From positions 124,001 through 188,000 of the forward strand of contig NZ_JAGP01000001.1 of assembly GCF_000526715.1 (NCBI RefSeq): DNA of 64,000 nt, in the 5' to 3' direction. How positions within the stretch are numbered: position 1 is the first letter of the stretch; the number at the start of each line of letters is the position of its first letter. The stretch is from Hydrogenovibrio kuenenii DSM 12350. Lineage in GTDB: Bacteria > Pseudomonadota > Gammaproteobacteria > Thiomicrospirales > Thiomicrospiraceae. The position numbers and the translations under genes are program-made. This document shows, one piece after another, positions 8,710-16,715 of this stretch. The notes below the pieces were generated by a model. The model saw only the letters and a list, made by a program, of their open reading frames with translations, was not told where the DNA came from and did not search any database.

Positions 8710-11349
8710 ATGAAATCAACCAATGATTATGAATCGCAAAACGTTTCGCAAACTCTGCAACAGCTAGAAACCTCTCTTGAAAAAGGTTTGTCCGAAATGG
8801 AAGCGACAAATCGACTGCAAACCTACGGCTATAACGAAATCCAAGAAAAAACGGAAAGTGCCTATAAACGTTTTTTAAAGCGTTTCTGGGGGCCAATTCC
8901 CTGGATGATTGAAGCGGCTGCGTTGATGTCTGCCATCGTTCAGAAATGGGAAGACTTCACCATCATCACCATCCTGTTGTTTGTTAACGCCATTATCGAT
9001 TTCTTCCAGGAAGCCCGTGCTATGAATGCCATTAGCGCATTGAAGCAGAGGCTGGAAAATAAAATCATGACCCGACGTGATGGTGTGTTCAAACAAGTCC
9101 TGTTCAAGGATTTGGTACCAGGCGACGTCATCAAACTGAAAATCGGAGACGTCATCCCTGCCGATGTTCAGCTGATTCAAGGCGATTTTATTTCTGTAGA
9201 CCAATCCACGCTTACGGGTGAATCTTTACCCGTCGCCAAAAAAGTGGGCGAGATTGCCTATTCCAATACCGTTGTTAAGCAGGGCGAAATGCTTGCTGTT
9301 GTAGTAAATACCGCCAATCAAACCAACTTCTATAATGTGGTTGCTCTGGTTGCTAATGCGCAATTGCATGAAGTGAGCCATTTCCAAAAAATGGTTATCA
9401 AAGTGGGTAACTTCTTGATTGGCATTACGATTTTGATGATCGCTATTATTCTGGTTTCAGCATTTCTCAATCACGAAAACATGCTGGAGGTGGTTCGTTT
9501 TGCGTTGGTCTTGACGGTAGCGGCAATCCCTGTTGCTTTGCCAGCGGTGTTGTCGGTCACTCTAGCAGTGGGTGCGATGAACCTGGCTCGGAAACAAGCG
9601 ATTGTCAGTCGTTTAGTGGCAATAGAAGAGCTGGCAGGCGTCGATGTTTTTTGTCTTGATAAGACGGGAACGCTAACCCAAAATAAAATGTCGGTGATTC
9701 AGCCGATTAACTATAAAGAAATTTCTGAAGAAACTTTGTTTTTAACCGCGGCTTTAGCCTCGAAAAAAGAAAATAACGATGCGATTGAGGTGCCGATTTA
9801 CGATTACCTCTCAACCGAGTTTTCACAAGTCGATTTAACGCAGTTTGAACAAGTCAGTTTTATCCCTTTCGACCCTGTCAGTAAACGCACAGAAGCGATG
9901 GTTCGCTCGCAAGATGGCTATCAAAAAGTCTCGAAAGGGGCTGCGCAAATTCTGCTGGAAATGTGTGGCTTGGATGATGATGAGCAAGCCAATATTAACG
10001 AAACAATTGATGAGTTAGCGCTAAAGGGCTATCGTACATTGGCGGTTGCCAAAACCGCTATTCATGCCGAATTGGAAACACTCAATCAGGATGAGGGGTG
10101 GCAGTTTCTAGGGTTGATTCCACTTTATGATCCGCCTCGAGATGAGTCGGCAGAAGTGCTGCAAAGCATGCGAGATCATGGTGTTCACCCTAAGATGGTC
10201 ACCGGAGACAACCTTGCTATTGCCCGCGAAACCGGAACAATTTTAGGTTTTCCGAAACAATCTATCCGGGCAAAACAGTTGACGGGTGCGACAGAAGATA
10301 CGCTGAAAAACTTACTGACGACTTTGACGGAAGCCATTTACCATCGTTTAACGCCTCTAGCAGATATGAAGGCATCTAAAGATTTTGCACAGCAGGTTAT
10401 GGATGACCTTCAGCAAGAGTTTGATACCAGTCAGCTGGATAAAGAACTTTTGCATACACATGAATCAAGCATTTTGGAGATGATAGAGCGAGTTGATATT
10501 TTTGCCGAGGTTATCCCCGAAGATAAGTACAAAATCGTTGATGTTCTGCAAAAAGCGAATCATATTGTCGGTATGACGGGGGATGGCGTCAACGATGCGC
10601 CAGCACTGAAAAAGGCTGACTGTGGTATTGCTGTACCGGGGGCGACTGATGCGGCACGTGCCGCGGCGGATATTGTCCTCACTGCACCGGGGATTGGTGT
10701 CATTAACGACGCCATCATGCAGGCTCGTATTACCTTCGAGCGGATGAAGAGCTACACCATTTATCGTATCGCTGAAACGATACGCGTCATTATCTTTATG
10801 ACCTTGGCGATTGTGGTGTTCCAGTTTTATCCGATCACGGCACTGATGATTATTATGCTTGCCTTGCTCAACGATATTCCGATCCTGACCATTGCCTATG
10901 ACAACACCAAGGTGCGAACCCAACCTGTTCGTTGGGATATGAAAGAGGTGTTGGTCTTGTCTTTTTGGATGGGGATGGCAGGGGTCTTGTCTTCGTTCAT
11001 GTTGTTCTGGATTACCATGACCCAAATGCATCTGACGCTGGAATTTATACAGACGCTGTTCTTCCTGAAGTTGGTGGTCGCGGGGCATGGCACGATTTTT
11101 AATACTCGTATTGATGATTGGTTCTACAAACAACCTAGACCCTCCAAACAACTTTTTTGGGCGAGTTTAGCGAGTGCGGTGTTCGGTACGGTGTTGGCCG
11201 TTTACGGCTTTGATCTGATGACGCCTATCGGCTGGGAGTGGGCAATTGGTATTTGGGCATATGCGATGATATGGTTTGTATTCAACGATATAGTCAAGAT
11301 GCTGGTGATTCGCTATTACCGAAAATTCTATGGCGAAGAGGTTCTTTAG
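8710..11349 (+). CDS. P-type H+-ATPase (plasma-membrane proton-pump family, P3A)
   Basis: This is an ATP-driven cation pump most like the plasma-membrane proton ATPases. It has the N-terminal cation ATPase segment (GLSEMEATNRLQTYGYNEI), the actuator motif TLTGESLPVAKK, the TM4 proline motif AAIPVALPAVLS, the phosphorylation site DKTGTLTQNKM, the hinge MVTGDN and GDGVNDAPALKKAD. The C-terminal membrane segments are complete. An insertion of roughly 40 residues (AIYHRLTPLADMKASKDFAQ onward, to about HESSILEM) between the MVTGDN hinge and the GDGVNDAPA motif makes the protein 879 residues, somewhat longer than many bacterial members. It would export protons for pH homeostasis, plausible for an acid-generating sulfur oxidiser (inference). 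It is monocistronic and convergent with mscS. Confidence 0.9.
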   Translation: MKSTNDYESQNVSQTLQQLETSLEKGLSEMEATNRLQTYGYNEIQEKTESAYKRFLKRFWGPIPWMIEAAALMSAIVQKWEDFTIITILLFVNAIIDFFQEARAMNAISALKQRLENKIMTRRDGVFKQVLFKDLVPGDVIKLKIGDVIPADVQLIQGDFISVDQSTLTGESLPVAKKVGEIAYSNTVVKQGEMLAVVVNTANQTNFYNVVALVANAQLHEVSHFQKMVIKVGNFLIGITILMIAIILVSAFLNHENMLEVVRFALVLTVAAIPVALPAVLSVTLAVGAMNLARKQAIVSRLVAIEELAGVDVFCLDKTGTLTQNKMSVIQPINYKEISEETLFLTAALASKKENNDAIEVPIYDYLSTEFSQVDLTQFEQVSFIPFDPVSKRTEAMVRSQDGYQKVSKGAAQILLEMCGLDDDEQANINETIDELALKGYRTLAVAKTAIHAELETLNQDEGWQFLGLIPLYDPPRDESAEVLQSMRDHGVHPKMVTGDNLAIARETGTILGFPKQSIRAKQLTGATEDTLKNLLTTLTEAIYHRLTPLADMKASKDFAQQVMDDLQQEFDTSQLDKELLHTHESSILEMIERVDIFAEVIPEDKYKIVDVLQKANHIVGMTGDGVNDAPALKKADCGIAVPGATDAARAAADIVLTAPGIGVINDAIMQARITFERMKSYTIYRIAETIRVIIFMTLAIVVFQFYPITALMIIMLALLNDIPILTIAYDNTKVRTQPVRWDMKEVLVLSFWMGMAGVLSSFMLFWITMTQMHLTLEFIQTLFFLKLVVAGHGTIFNTRIDDWFYKQPRPSKQLFWASLASAVFGTVLAVYGFDLMTPIGWEWAIGIWAYAMIWFVFNDIVKMLVIRYYRKFYGEEVL

Positions 11350-11368
11350 AAAGAACTGTCAGAGATTT

Positions 11369-11389
11369 AAAATCTGCCAGGCTGGGGTA
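11369..11389 (+). repeat. Dispersed ~21-bp repeat, exact consensus copy
   Basis: AAAATCTGCC followed by AGGCTGGGGTA lies 20 bp after the ATPase stop. It also supplies the left arm of the hairpin at 11379-11407. Confidence 0.75.
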
Positions 11390-11407
11390 AAGCCTTTTCC
11401 CCAGCCT
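11379..11407. terminator. Hairpin between convergent ATPase and mscS genes
   Basis: AGGCTGGGG and CCCCAGCCT form a perfect 9-bp stem with an 11-nt loop in the 63-bp convergent gap. Its left arm is part of the dispersed repeat. It probably ends transcription from both sides, though the T-tracts are poor. Confidence 0.6.
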
Positions 11408-11412
11408 AGTTG

Positions 11413-12009
11413 TTAATCAGCTTCATTACGTTTTTGTAAGCGACTTCGTATTTTAGCGACAAAAGTATTTTTCTTATCAACCTTTGTTTGAGCTGCTTCA
11501 ATGACCATTTTTCGGATAGGACGCTGCAAAATCAAGCTATTAGGGTAGGTGAGCAGATCACCATGCTCATCTTTGAGTAAGACGTGGAAAATATTGATTT
11601 CAACGATCTTGCCTTTAAGGCTGTTCGCACCATCAATGATTTCTACTTCGTCGCCAATGCGTATCGGTAATGCAAAAAATAAAATAACACCAGCGGTAAT
11701 GTTTGACAGAATCGACCATTGCGCGACCAAGGCAACACCCAGTACAGCAAGAATGGATGACGCAAACACCCAAAGTCCACGGTAATCGATACCCCAAACA
11801 GCCAATAACAGCATCACCGCTGTTAAGAAGGCAATGATGCGGAAATATTTGCGCACATGCACAACCCTGATGAGAGGCACTTTTTTGTTTTTACCCAATG
11901 AAAGTAAAAGTTTGCTGGATGCCCAGTTTGTTATAACCAGACCGACCAAGATAACAATACTCAGCAGCAAATGCATAAGGGGGAGTTTGGAAAATGTCAG
12001 CTCAATCAT
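11413..12009 (-). CDS. Short MscS-family mechanosensitive channel
   Basis: This is a small-conductance mechanosensitive channel homologue in the inner membrane, with three hydrophobic segments (LLSIVILVGLVITNWA; FRIIAFLTAVMLLLAVWG; SILAVLGVALVAQWSI) and the MscS core NITAGVILFFALPIRIGDEV followed by a beta domain (GKIVEINIFHVLLKDEHG). At 198 residues it lacks the large C-terminal alpha/beta vestibule of E. coli MscS (286 residues) and ends in a basic tail. It lies 27 bp after the aspartoacylase-like gene on the same strand, so the three genes rimK-like, aspartoacylase-like and mscS may be one operon. Confidence 0.87.
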   Translation of the reverse strand: MIELTFSKLPLMHLLLSIVILVGLVITNWASSKLLLSLGKNKKVPLIRVVHVRKYFRIIAFLTAVMLLLAVWGIDYRGLWVFASSILAVLGVALVAQWSILSNITAGVILFFALPIRIGDEVEIIDGANSLKGKIVEINIFHVLLKDEHGDLLTYPNSLILQRPIRKMVIEAAQTKVDKKNTFVAKIRSRLQKRNEAD

Positions 12010-12036
12010 GTTTCTCGTCCAGAGTTTATTGTTCTA

Positions 12037-13089
12037 TCAGATTACCGGAAAATCATCTGAATAATAAGGGGCTTCGTCAGAGATTTCTTCGGTAAATTCA
12101 TCCACAACGTCGGCAGCAATATCGCTTCGAGCAAACTTAGCAATATGGTACAAGGCTTCTCCTTCATTCACTAACGGCATACGCATTTGACCGATAACAA
12201 TACCGTTATTCGGAGCATAGAGTTCAATTTCCGATTCGCCGAAGGGATCAGAAACAATGCCCATAAGCGTTTGATTGGCAATGACTCGTTTACCATCGGG
12301 TACAAGAGAACGGAAAATACCGCTATGAGGTGCTCGCATCCAAAAACTTGAACGCGCTACAACAGATGCACCAGATGATTGAGATGTTCTTGATTTGGTA
12401 ATCATATTCAGTTCGCGCATCACGTTGATAATACCTCGAACACCGGCACGAATGGATACCTCATCAAACCTTAAAGCTTCGCCGGCCTCATAAAGTAGTA
12501 CGGGAATGTTTTTCTTAACGGTAGCTGCGCGCAATGAACCAGGGCGTAACTCGCTATTCAGAATAAGTGGTGCGCCAAACGCTTGTGCTAGATTAAGTGT
12601 TTCAGGATCATCTAGCATTGCGCGAATTTGAGGCAGGTTGGTGCGGTTGATGGCGCCAGTATGTATGTCGATTCCATGCGTTGATTGTGCGACCACTTCA
12701 TTTAAAAATAAATACGCCATTCGCGAAGCAACAGACCCTTTTTCTGAACCTGGAAAGCTACGGTTGAGGTCTCGGCGGTCAGGCAAGTAGCGACTATGAT
12801 GGATAAAACCATGCAAATTGACGATAGGCACGGCGATTAAAGTCCCTTTGAGTCTGTTGAGTGATTTAACCTTTAGTAGGCGACGAATAATTTCCACGCC
12901 ATTTAGCTCATCGCCATGAACCGCAGCACAAACAAACAAAACCGGGCCGGCTTGACGACCACATAATACCTGGACAGGCATGGTTAATTCACTGTGGGTG
13001 TAAAGTTTACCGACCACAAGGTCGATGGTTTTACGCTCTCCAGGTTGAACGGTAATGCCGCCAATGGTGATAGGAGTGTTCTTTTGCAT
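12037..13089 (-). CDS. Succinylglutamate desuccinylase / aspartoacylase-family protein
   Basis: This is a zinc-dependent carboxypeptidase-like amidohydrolase of the AstE/AspA superfamily. The zinc-binding motif is visible in CAAVHGDELNGVEIIRRL (His and Glu), followed by HGIDIHTG with a further metal-ligand histidine. An arginine-rich stretch (RYLPDRRDLNRSFPG) matches the family's substrate-binding part. The C-terminal beta domain (APHSGIFRSLVPDGKRV, LYAPNNGIVIGQMRMP) resembles a lipoyl-like lid. It follows the RimK-like ligase by 18 bp and such pairs recur in Proteobacteria, so it may process glutamylated or otherwise acylated substrates made by that ligase. The exact substrate is unknown, and AstE-type arginine catabolism is not supported because no ast genes are nearby. 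Confidence 0.85.
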   Translation of the reverse strand: MQKNTPITIGGITVQPGERKTIDLVVGKLYTHSELTMPVQVLCGRQAGPVLFVCAAVHGDELNGVEIIRRLLKVKSLNRLKGTLIAVPIVNLHGFIHHSRYLPDRRDLNRSFPGSEKGSVASRMAYLFLNEVVAQSTHGIDIHTGAINRTNLPQIRAMLDDPETLNLAQAFGAPLILNSELRPGSLRAATVKKNIPVLLYEAGEALRFDEVSIRAGVRGIINVMRELNMITKSRTSQSSGASVVARSSFWMRAPHSGIFRSLVPDGKRVIANQTLMGIVSDPFGESEIELYAPNNGIVIGQMRMPLVNEGEALYHIAKFARSDIAADVVDEFTEEISDEAPYYSDDFPVI

Positions 13090-13107
13090 ATCCGCGTTAA
13101 CCTATTG

Positions 13108-14013
13108 TTAACCCTTGCCTTTGGTTCGGGTGTTGTGAGGCTTGGCATTTTTCTCAATAAACTGGATGATCATCGTTGCCACATCTTTTGCCGAAGATGC
13201 TTCAATCCCCTCTAGTCCTGGAGATGAGTTCACTTCCATAACCAAAGGCCCGTTATTAGAACGCAGAAGGTCAACACCGCATACATTCAACCCCATGACT
13301 TTTGCAGCCCGGATAGCGGTTGCACGCTCCTGTGGTGTAATGCGAACCAGCGTCGCTGAACCGCCCTGGTGTAAATTGGAGCGGAATTCGCCTTCTTTTC
13401 CTTGGCGTTTCATTGCAGCAATCACTTTGCCGCCTACCACAAAGCAACGGATATCGGCGCCTTTCGCTTCTTCAATAAACTCCTGTACCAGGATATTCGC
13501 TTTTAAACCATGAAAGGCCTGTATAACACTTTCCGCTGCCGAATGCGTTTCTGCTAAAACAACTCCTACACCCTGTGTTCCCTCAAGCAGTTTCACGACG
13601 ACAGGTGCACCACCAACTTCTTGTAAGAGGTCGTCGACATTATCTGGTGAATGCGCAAAACCGGTAACCGGCAAGCCGACGCCTTTTCTGGAAAGTAGCT
13701 GTAAGCTTCGGAGTTTGTCTCGCGAACGCGCAATTGCGACGGATTCATTCAATGGATAAACGCCCATCATTTCAAACTGACGCAATACTGCCGTACCATA
13801 AAAGGTAATAGAAGCACCGATACGAGGAATCACCGCATCAAAATCATCCAATATTCGCCCTTGATAGTGAATGTGAGGGTTGTTAGATGTGATATTCATG
13901 TAGCAGCGTAAAGCATCGATTACTTCTACTTCATGACCACGCTCTTCAGCAGCTTTAACAAGACGCTGCGTAGAATAAAGTTCGGGTTCACGGGATAAGA
14001 TGGCGATTTTCAT
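13108..14013 (-). CDS. rimK: RimK-type ATP-grasp glutamate ligase
   Basis: This is an ATP-grasp ligase of the RimK family, which adds glutamate to the C-terminus of ribosomal protein S6 or makes poly-glutamate. The ATG at 14013 ([17 protein letters not shown]) is chosen over 14043 because GAGGA lies 8 bp before it and MKIAILSR is the usual RimK start. Visible motifs are [17 protein letters not shown] (nucleotide-binding glycine loop), [20 protein letters not shown] and [26 protein letters not shown] (metal-binding Glu/Asn). The length (about 301) matches E. coli RimK. The last residues are basic (RTKGKG). It heads the probable rimK - aspartoacylase - mscS operon. Confidence 0.88.
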   Translation of the reverse strand: MKIAILSREPELYSTQRLVKAAEERGHEVEVIDALRCYMNITSNNPHIHYQGRILDDFDAVIPRIGASITFYGTAVLRQFEMMGVYPLNESVAIARSRDKLRSLQLLSRKGVGLPVTGFAHSPDNVDDLLQEVGGAPVVVKLLEGTQGVGVVLAETHSAAESVIQAFHGLKANILVQEFIEEAKGADIRCFVVGGKVIAAMKRQGKEGEFRSNLHQGGSATLVRITPQERATAIRAAKVMGLNVCGVDLLRSNNGPLVMEVNSSPGLEGIEASSAKDVATMIIQFIEKNAKPHNTRTKGKG

Positions 14014-14163
14014 AGAAAATTCCTCAAAATTGAGTGGTGTCAAGGTTGAACATACGCTAGACGAGAATCTAAGTCAATTGTCCCTTTGGCGTTTTTGAAG
14101 AATTGAATTATTTACCGGTTACTGACAAAGGGCGGCGAATTATACAGCTAGAATTTGAAGTTT

Positions 14164-16452
14164 TCACAAATTATTTTCATTAGAAAAATGGTGAGTTAAA
14201 TATTCTTCTAAATCACTTATGGTTAAGGGTTTTGAAAAATAATAACCTTGAAAAATTTCACAGCCGAATTGTTTAAGAAGTTCAAATTGTTCCTTGTTTT
14301 CAATGCCTTCGGCAAGCGGTTGAGCATCCATTTTTTTAGCGATATTGATAATGGTTGAAGCCATTCCCTGATCTTTTTCATTCTCTTGGATGTGATCCAC
14401 AAAACTTTTGTCTATTTTGAGCTCATCTAAAGGCAGTTGACGTAGAAGGTTTAAAGAGGAATAGCCTGTTCCGAAGTCATCTAACGAAATGGCTGCTCCA
14501 AAGGATTTGAGTTTATAAAGTAAAGGTAGCAGGGTATCTATTTCTTCGATAAACACCGATTCAGTGACTTCAAGCGTCAGGTTAACTGGGTTAATTGAAC
14601 AGTGAGAAAGACAGCTTTGAAATTGATCCAAAAATTGAGGTTCAAGGAATTGTTTAACAGATATGTTAATGCCGAGCTTAAACGTCAGTGAAAACTTGTC
14701 CTGTAGCGCACAGATTTCCTTCATCGCACGTTGAGCAATATACCGGCCCATTTCTGGCATTAAGCCGATTTCTTCGGCGATGTGTATAAACTCGTCTGGT
14801 GGAATAAGACCTAATACCTCGTTGTTCCAACGGGCAAGCGCTTCAACACCATGCAATGAGCCATCTGCTTTCAGTTGCGGCTGGTACATGATGAAAATTT
14901 CGTCTTTTTGCAGTGCGGTTCTGAGCTGTTGCTCAATTTGCATTTTACGGGCACTTTTTTGGTATAAAGCATCTGAAAAATATTCAATCGCGTTTTTACG
15001 TTGCTTAGCAGCGTACATGGCAATATCCGCTTGAGAAATCAGCGTTTCAATCGGTATTTGTTTGGAGTCTGTATGGGCAATACCAATGCAAGCCCCCAAA
15101 ATGAACTGCATCCCTTCAACAAAGTAGTGTTGTGATAAGGCATCGATAACCTCTCTGGCAATAGTTTGCTCGTCTCTTTCTTGAAAAATAAACAGTAAAA
15201 ACTCATCTCCACCAAATCGAATAAGGTATTCACCTTTTTCTACGAAAACAGCCAAGCGCCTCGCCACTTCAGAAAGAATCTGATCGCCTATTTTGTGTCC
15301 AAAATTATCGTTGATGGTTTTGAAGTTGTCCAAATCGATAAATAACACAGAAAATTGTCGGGGGTCTACAGTCGGTGAAAGCTCTTTTTCGAGGTAGTTT
15401 CGACTGTATAAACCGGTTAAAGGATCATGGTTCGCCTGATAGACCAGTTGCTTTTTAATTCGTTCTTCATAATTCGAAATAATCCAGAACAGCCAGAATA
15501 TAACCAGGTTCGTGATCGCAAAGATAATGACATATTGGAAAAGGGCATCTAGCAGTTTGTTGCTTGTATTCGAAGCGGGTTGAAGAAAGAAAGTCCATAT
15601 TTGATAGGTTGGGTCGTAAACGGCTACTGAATGAGCTTTTTGCTGCAAGAAGTCGGAGCGACCAGTCATTAAAAATACACGACTTTTATTTGCTTGATAG
15701 ACTTGTTCAAGGGTTGTGTTGTAATTTTTTGCCAGCACTTGCGCAGCGTGTTTAACAAGCTCGCCTTTGACGGGTTCGTTGTAAAGCATTTGAAATTGGC
15801 TTGGTTTCGCACCACTAGCATAGAGCCGGAAACGATTGGCAGCATTGATGAAAACAGCATGTTTGTTGTCCGCAAAGTTATTCACACCTAAAAATTGGGT
15901 GTTGTTTAAGCGTATGCCTGTTGTCATGACAGCAACGACCTTACCATCCTTGTCGTGCAATGCTTTGCGTAAGGGAATGACCCATGACTTCAAGGGTGGG
16001 AAGTAATAGGTACGGCCTAAGACCATTTTGGAGGACGCTAGTGTTTTTTTGAATGAATCGTGAGACTCGGGCTGTTTTAAAAGGTTTGGCGTTTTGGATA
16101 GATTGTCCATATTGCCACTCAGCGCAATGTAGTTGCCATCCGGTGTTAATAGGCCAAAGCCAGCCAAAGAGGGTTTGGTCGCCAGCATTTTTTTAAGCAG
16201 AAGGTGGGTTTTGTGATGGTTCTTATAAAGGTCATTTTCAAGCAGGCGGCTGCCTAGCACATCTAATAGCAGTTCATTCTGTATAAGTGTGGCTCGAAAA
16301 GACTGGGACAACAATTGGGCAATGGAAGTGTTTTCCAAGTCTTGTTGCGTTTTTATGGATTGATATTTGTTATAGGTCATTGCTATAAGGGCAAGTGTAC
16401 TGACCACCACTATGGCATAAAAGATCAGCCATACATTTTTTCTAAAGTACAT
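14164..16452 (-). CDS. GGDEF-EAL c-di-GMP signalling protein with periplasmic sensor
   Basis: This is a membrane c-di-GMP enzyme. TM1 (VWLIFYAIVVVSTLALIAM) is followed by a Cache-like periplasmic domain of about 270 residues with LAGFGLLTPDGNYIALSG and RTYYFPPLKSWVIPLRKAL. TM2 lies near residues 300-325. The GGDEF domain keeps an intact active site (RFGGDEFLLF) and the EAL domain keeps GVEALARW, DDFGTGYSSL and AEGIENKEQ, so both activities are possible. No RxxD inhibitory site is seen just before GGDEF. It stands alone; the preceding gene on the same strand, the chemoreceptor, ends about 260 bp away. Confidence 0.9.
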   Translation of the reverse strand: MYFRKNVWLIFYAIVVVSTLALIAMTYNKYQSIKTQQDLENTSIAQLLSQSFRATLIQNELLLDVLGSRLLENDLYKNHHKTHLLLKKMLATKPSLAGFGLLTPDGNYIALSGNMDNLSKTPNLLKQPESHDSFKKTLASSKMVLGRTYYFPPLKSWVIPLRKALHDKDGKVVAVMTTGIRLNNTQFLGVNNFADNKHAVFINAANRFRLYASGAKPSQFQMLYNEPVKGELVKHAAQVLAKNYNTTLEQVYQANKSRVFLMTGRSDFLQQKAHSVAVYDPTYQIWTFFLQPASNTSNKLLDALFQYVIIFAITNLVIFWLFWIISNYEERIKKQLVYQANHDPLTGLYSRNYLEKELSPTVDPRQFSVLFIDLDNFKTINDNFGHKIGDQILSEVARRLAVFVEKGEYLIRFGGDEFLLFIFQERDEQTIAREVIDALSQHYFVEGMQFILGACIGIAHTDSKQIPIETLISQADIAMYAAKQRKNAIEYFSDALYQKSARKMQIEQQLRTALQKDEIFIMYQPQLKADGSLHGVEALARWNNEVLGLIPPDEFIHIAEEIGLMPEMGRYIAQRAMKEICALQDKFSLTFKLGINISVKQFLEPQFLDQFQSCLSHCSINPVNLTLEVTESVFIEEIDTLLPLLYKLKSFGAAISLDDFGTGYSSLNLLRQLPLDELKIDKSFVDHIQENEKDQGMASTIINIAKKMDAQPLAEGIENKEQFELLKQFGCEIFQGYYFSKPLTISDLEEYLTHHFSNENNL

Positions 16453-16552
16453 TTTTTGAGTCCATTCAGCGCGTTATAAAGTTACTTTACCTGTTTTTCG
16501 TGAGATAGAAAATAGCTTATTGGTTGTAGGCGCTCATAATAAAAATCCTGTA

Positions 16553-16633
16553 TCAGATGACAATGGTCTCGAGCAGTGCTTTAACTTGCTCCGTGGTTTC
16601 TACGCCTTCAGTTATGGTCTCTTCAGATGTTGG
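16553..16633 (-). pseudogene. Possible relic of an EAL domain C-terminus
   Basis: In the 263-bp gap before the GGDEF-EAL gene, the minus strand encodes PTSEETITEGVETTEQ then VKALLETIVI and a stop. The phrase TEGVETTEQVKALLE matches the AEGVE(T/N)xEQ segment near the end of EAL domains. The frame is closed upstream by a stop near 16660 and there is no start or RBS, so this looks like the decayed tail of a second EAL gene. The match is short, hence moderate confidence. Confidence 0.4.
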
Positions 16634-16677
16634 AGATAAGCAGATAGAGTAACAAAGCTAAAGCTTTCAAATATTCT

Positions 16678-16702
16678 TGGCTGGCTAACCGAGGGCCAGC
16701 CA
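16678..16702 (-). terminator. Hairpin after the second chemoreceptor gene
   Basis: TGGCTGGC and GCCAGCCA form a perfect 8-bp stem with a 9-nt loop, 13 bp after the chemoreceptor stop (minus strand). The following minus-strand bases are AT-rich but have no pure T-run. Confidence 0.6.
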
Positions 16703-16715
16703 GAGTGCTTTGTAA

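Noticed and set aside
10465-11151. Long minus-strand frame inside the P-type ATPase gene
   Set aside because: Antisense shadow of a strongly conserved gene, with His/Asn-rich low-quality translation and no ribosome site.
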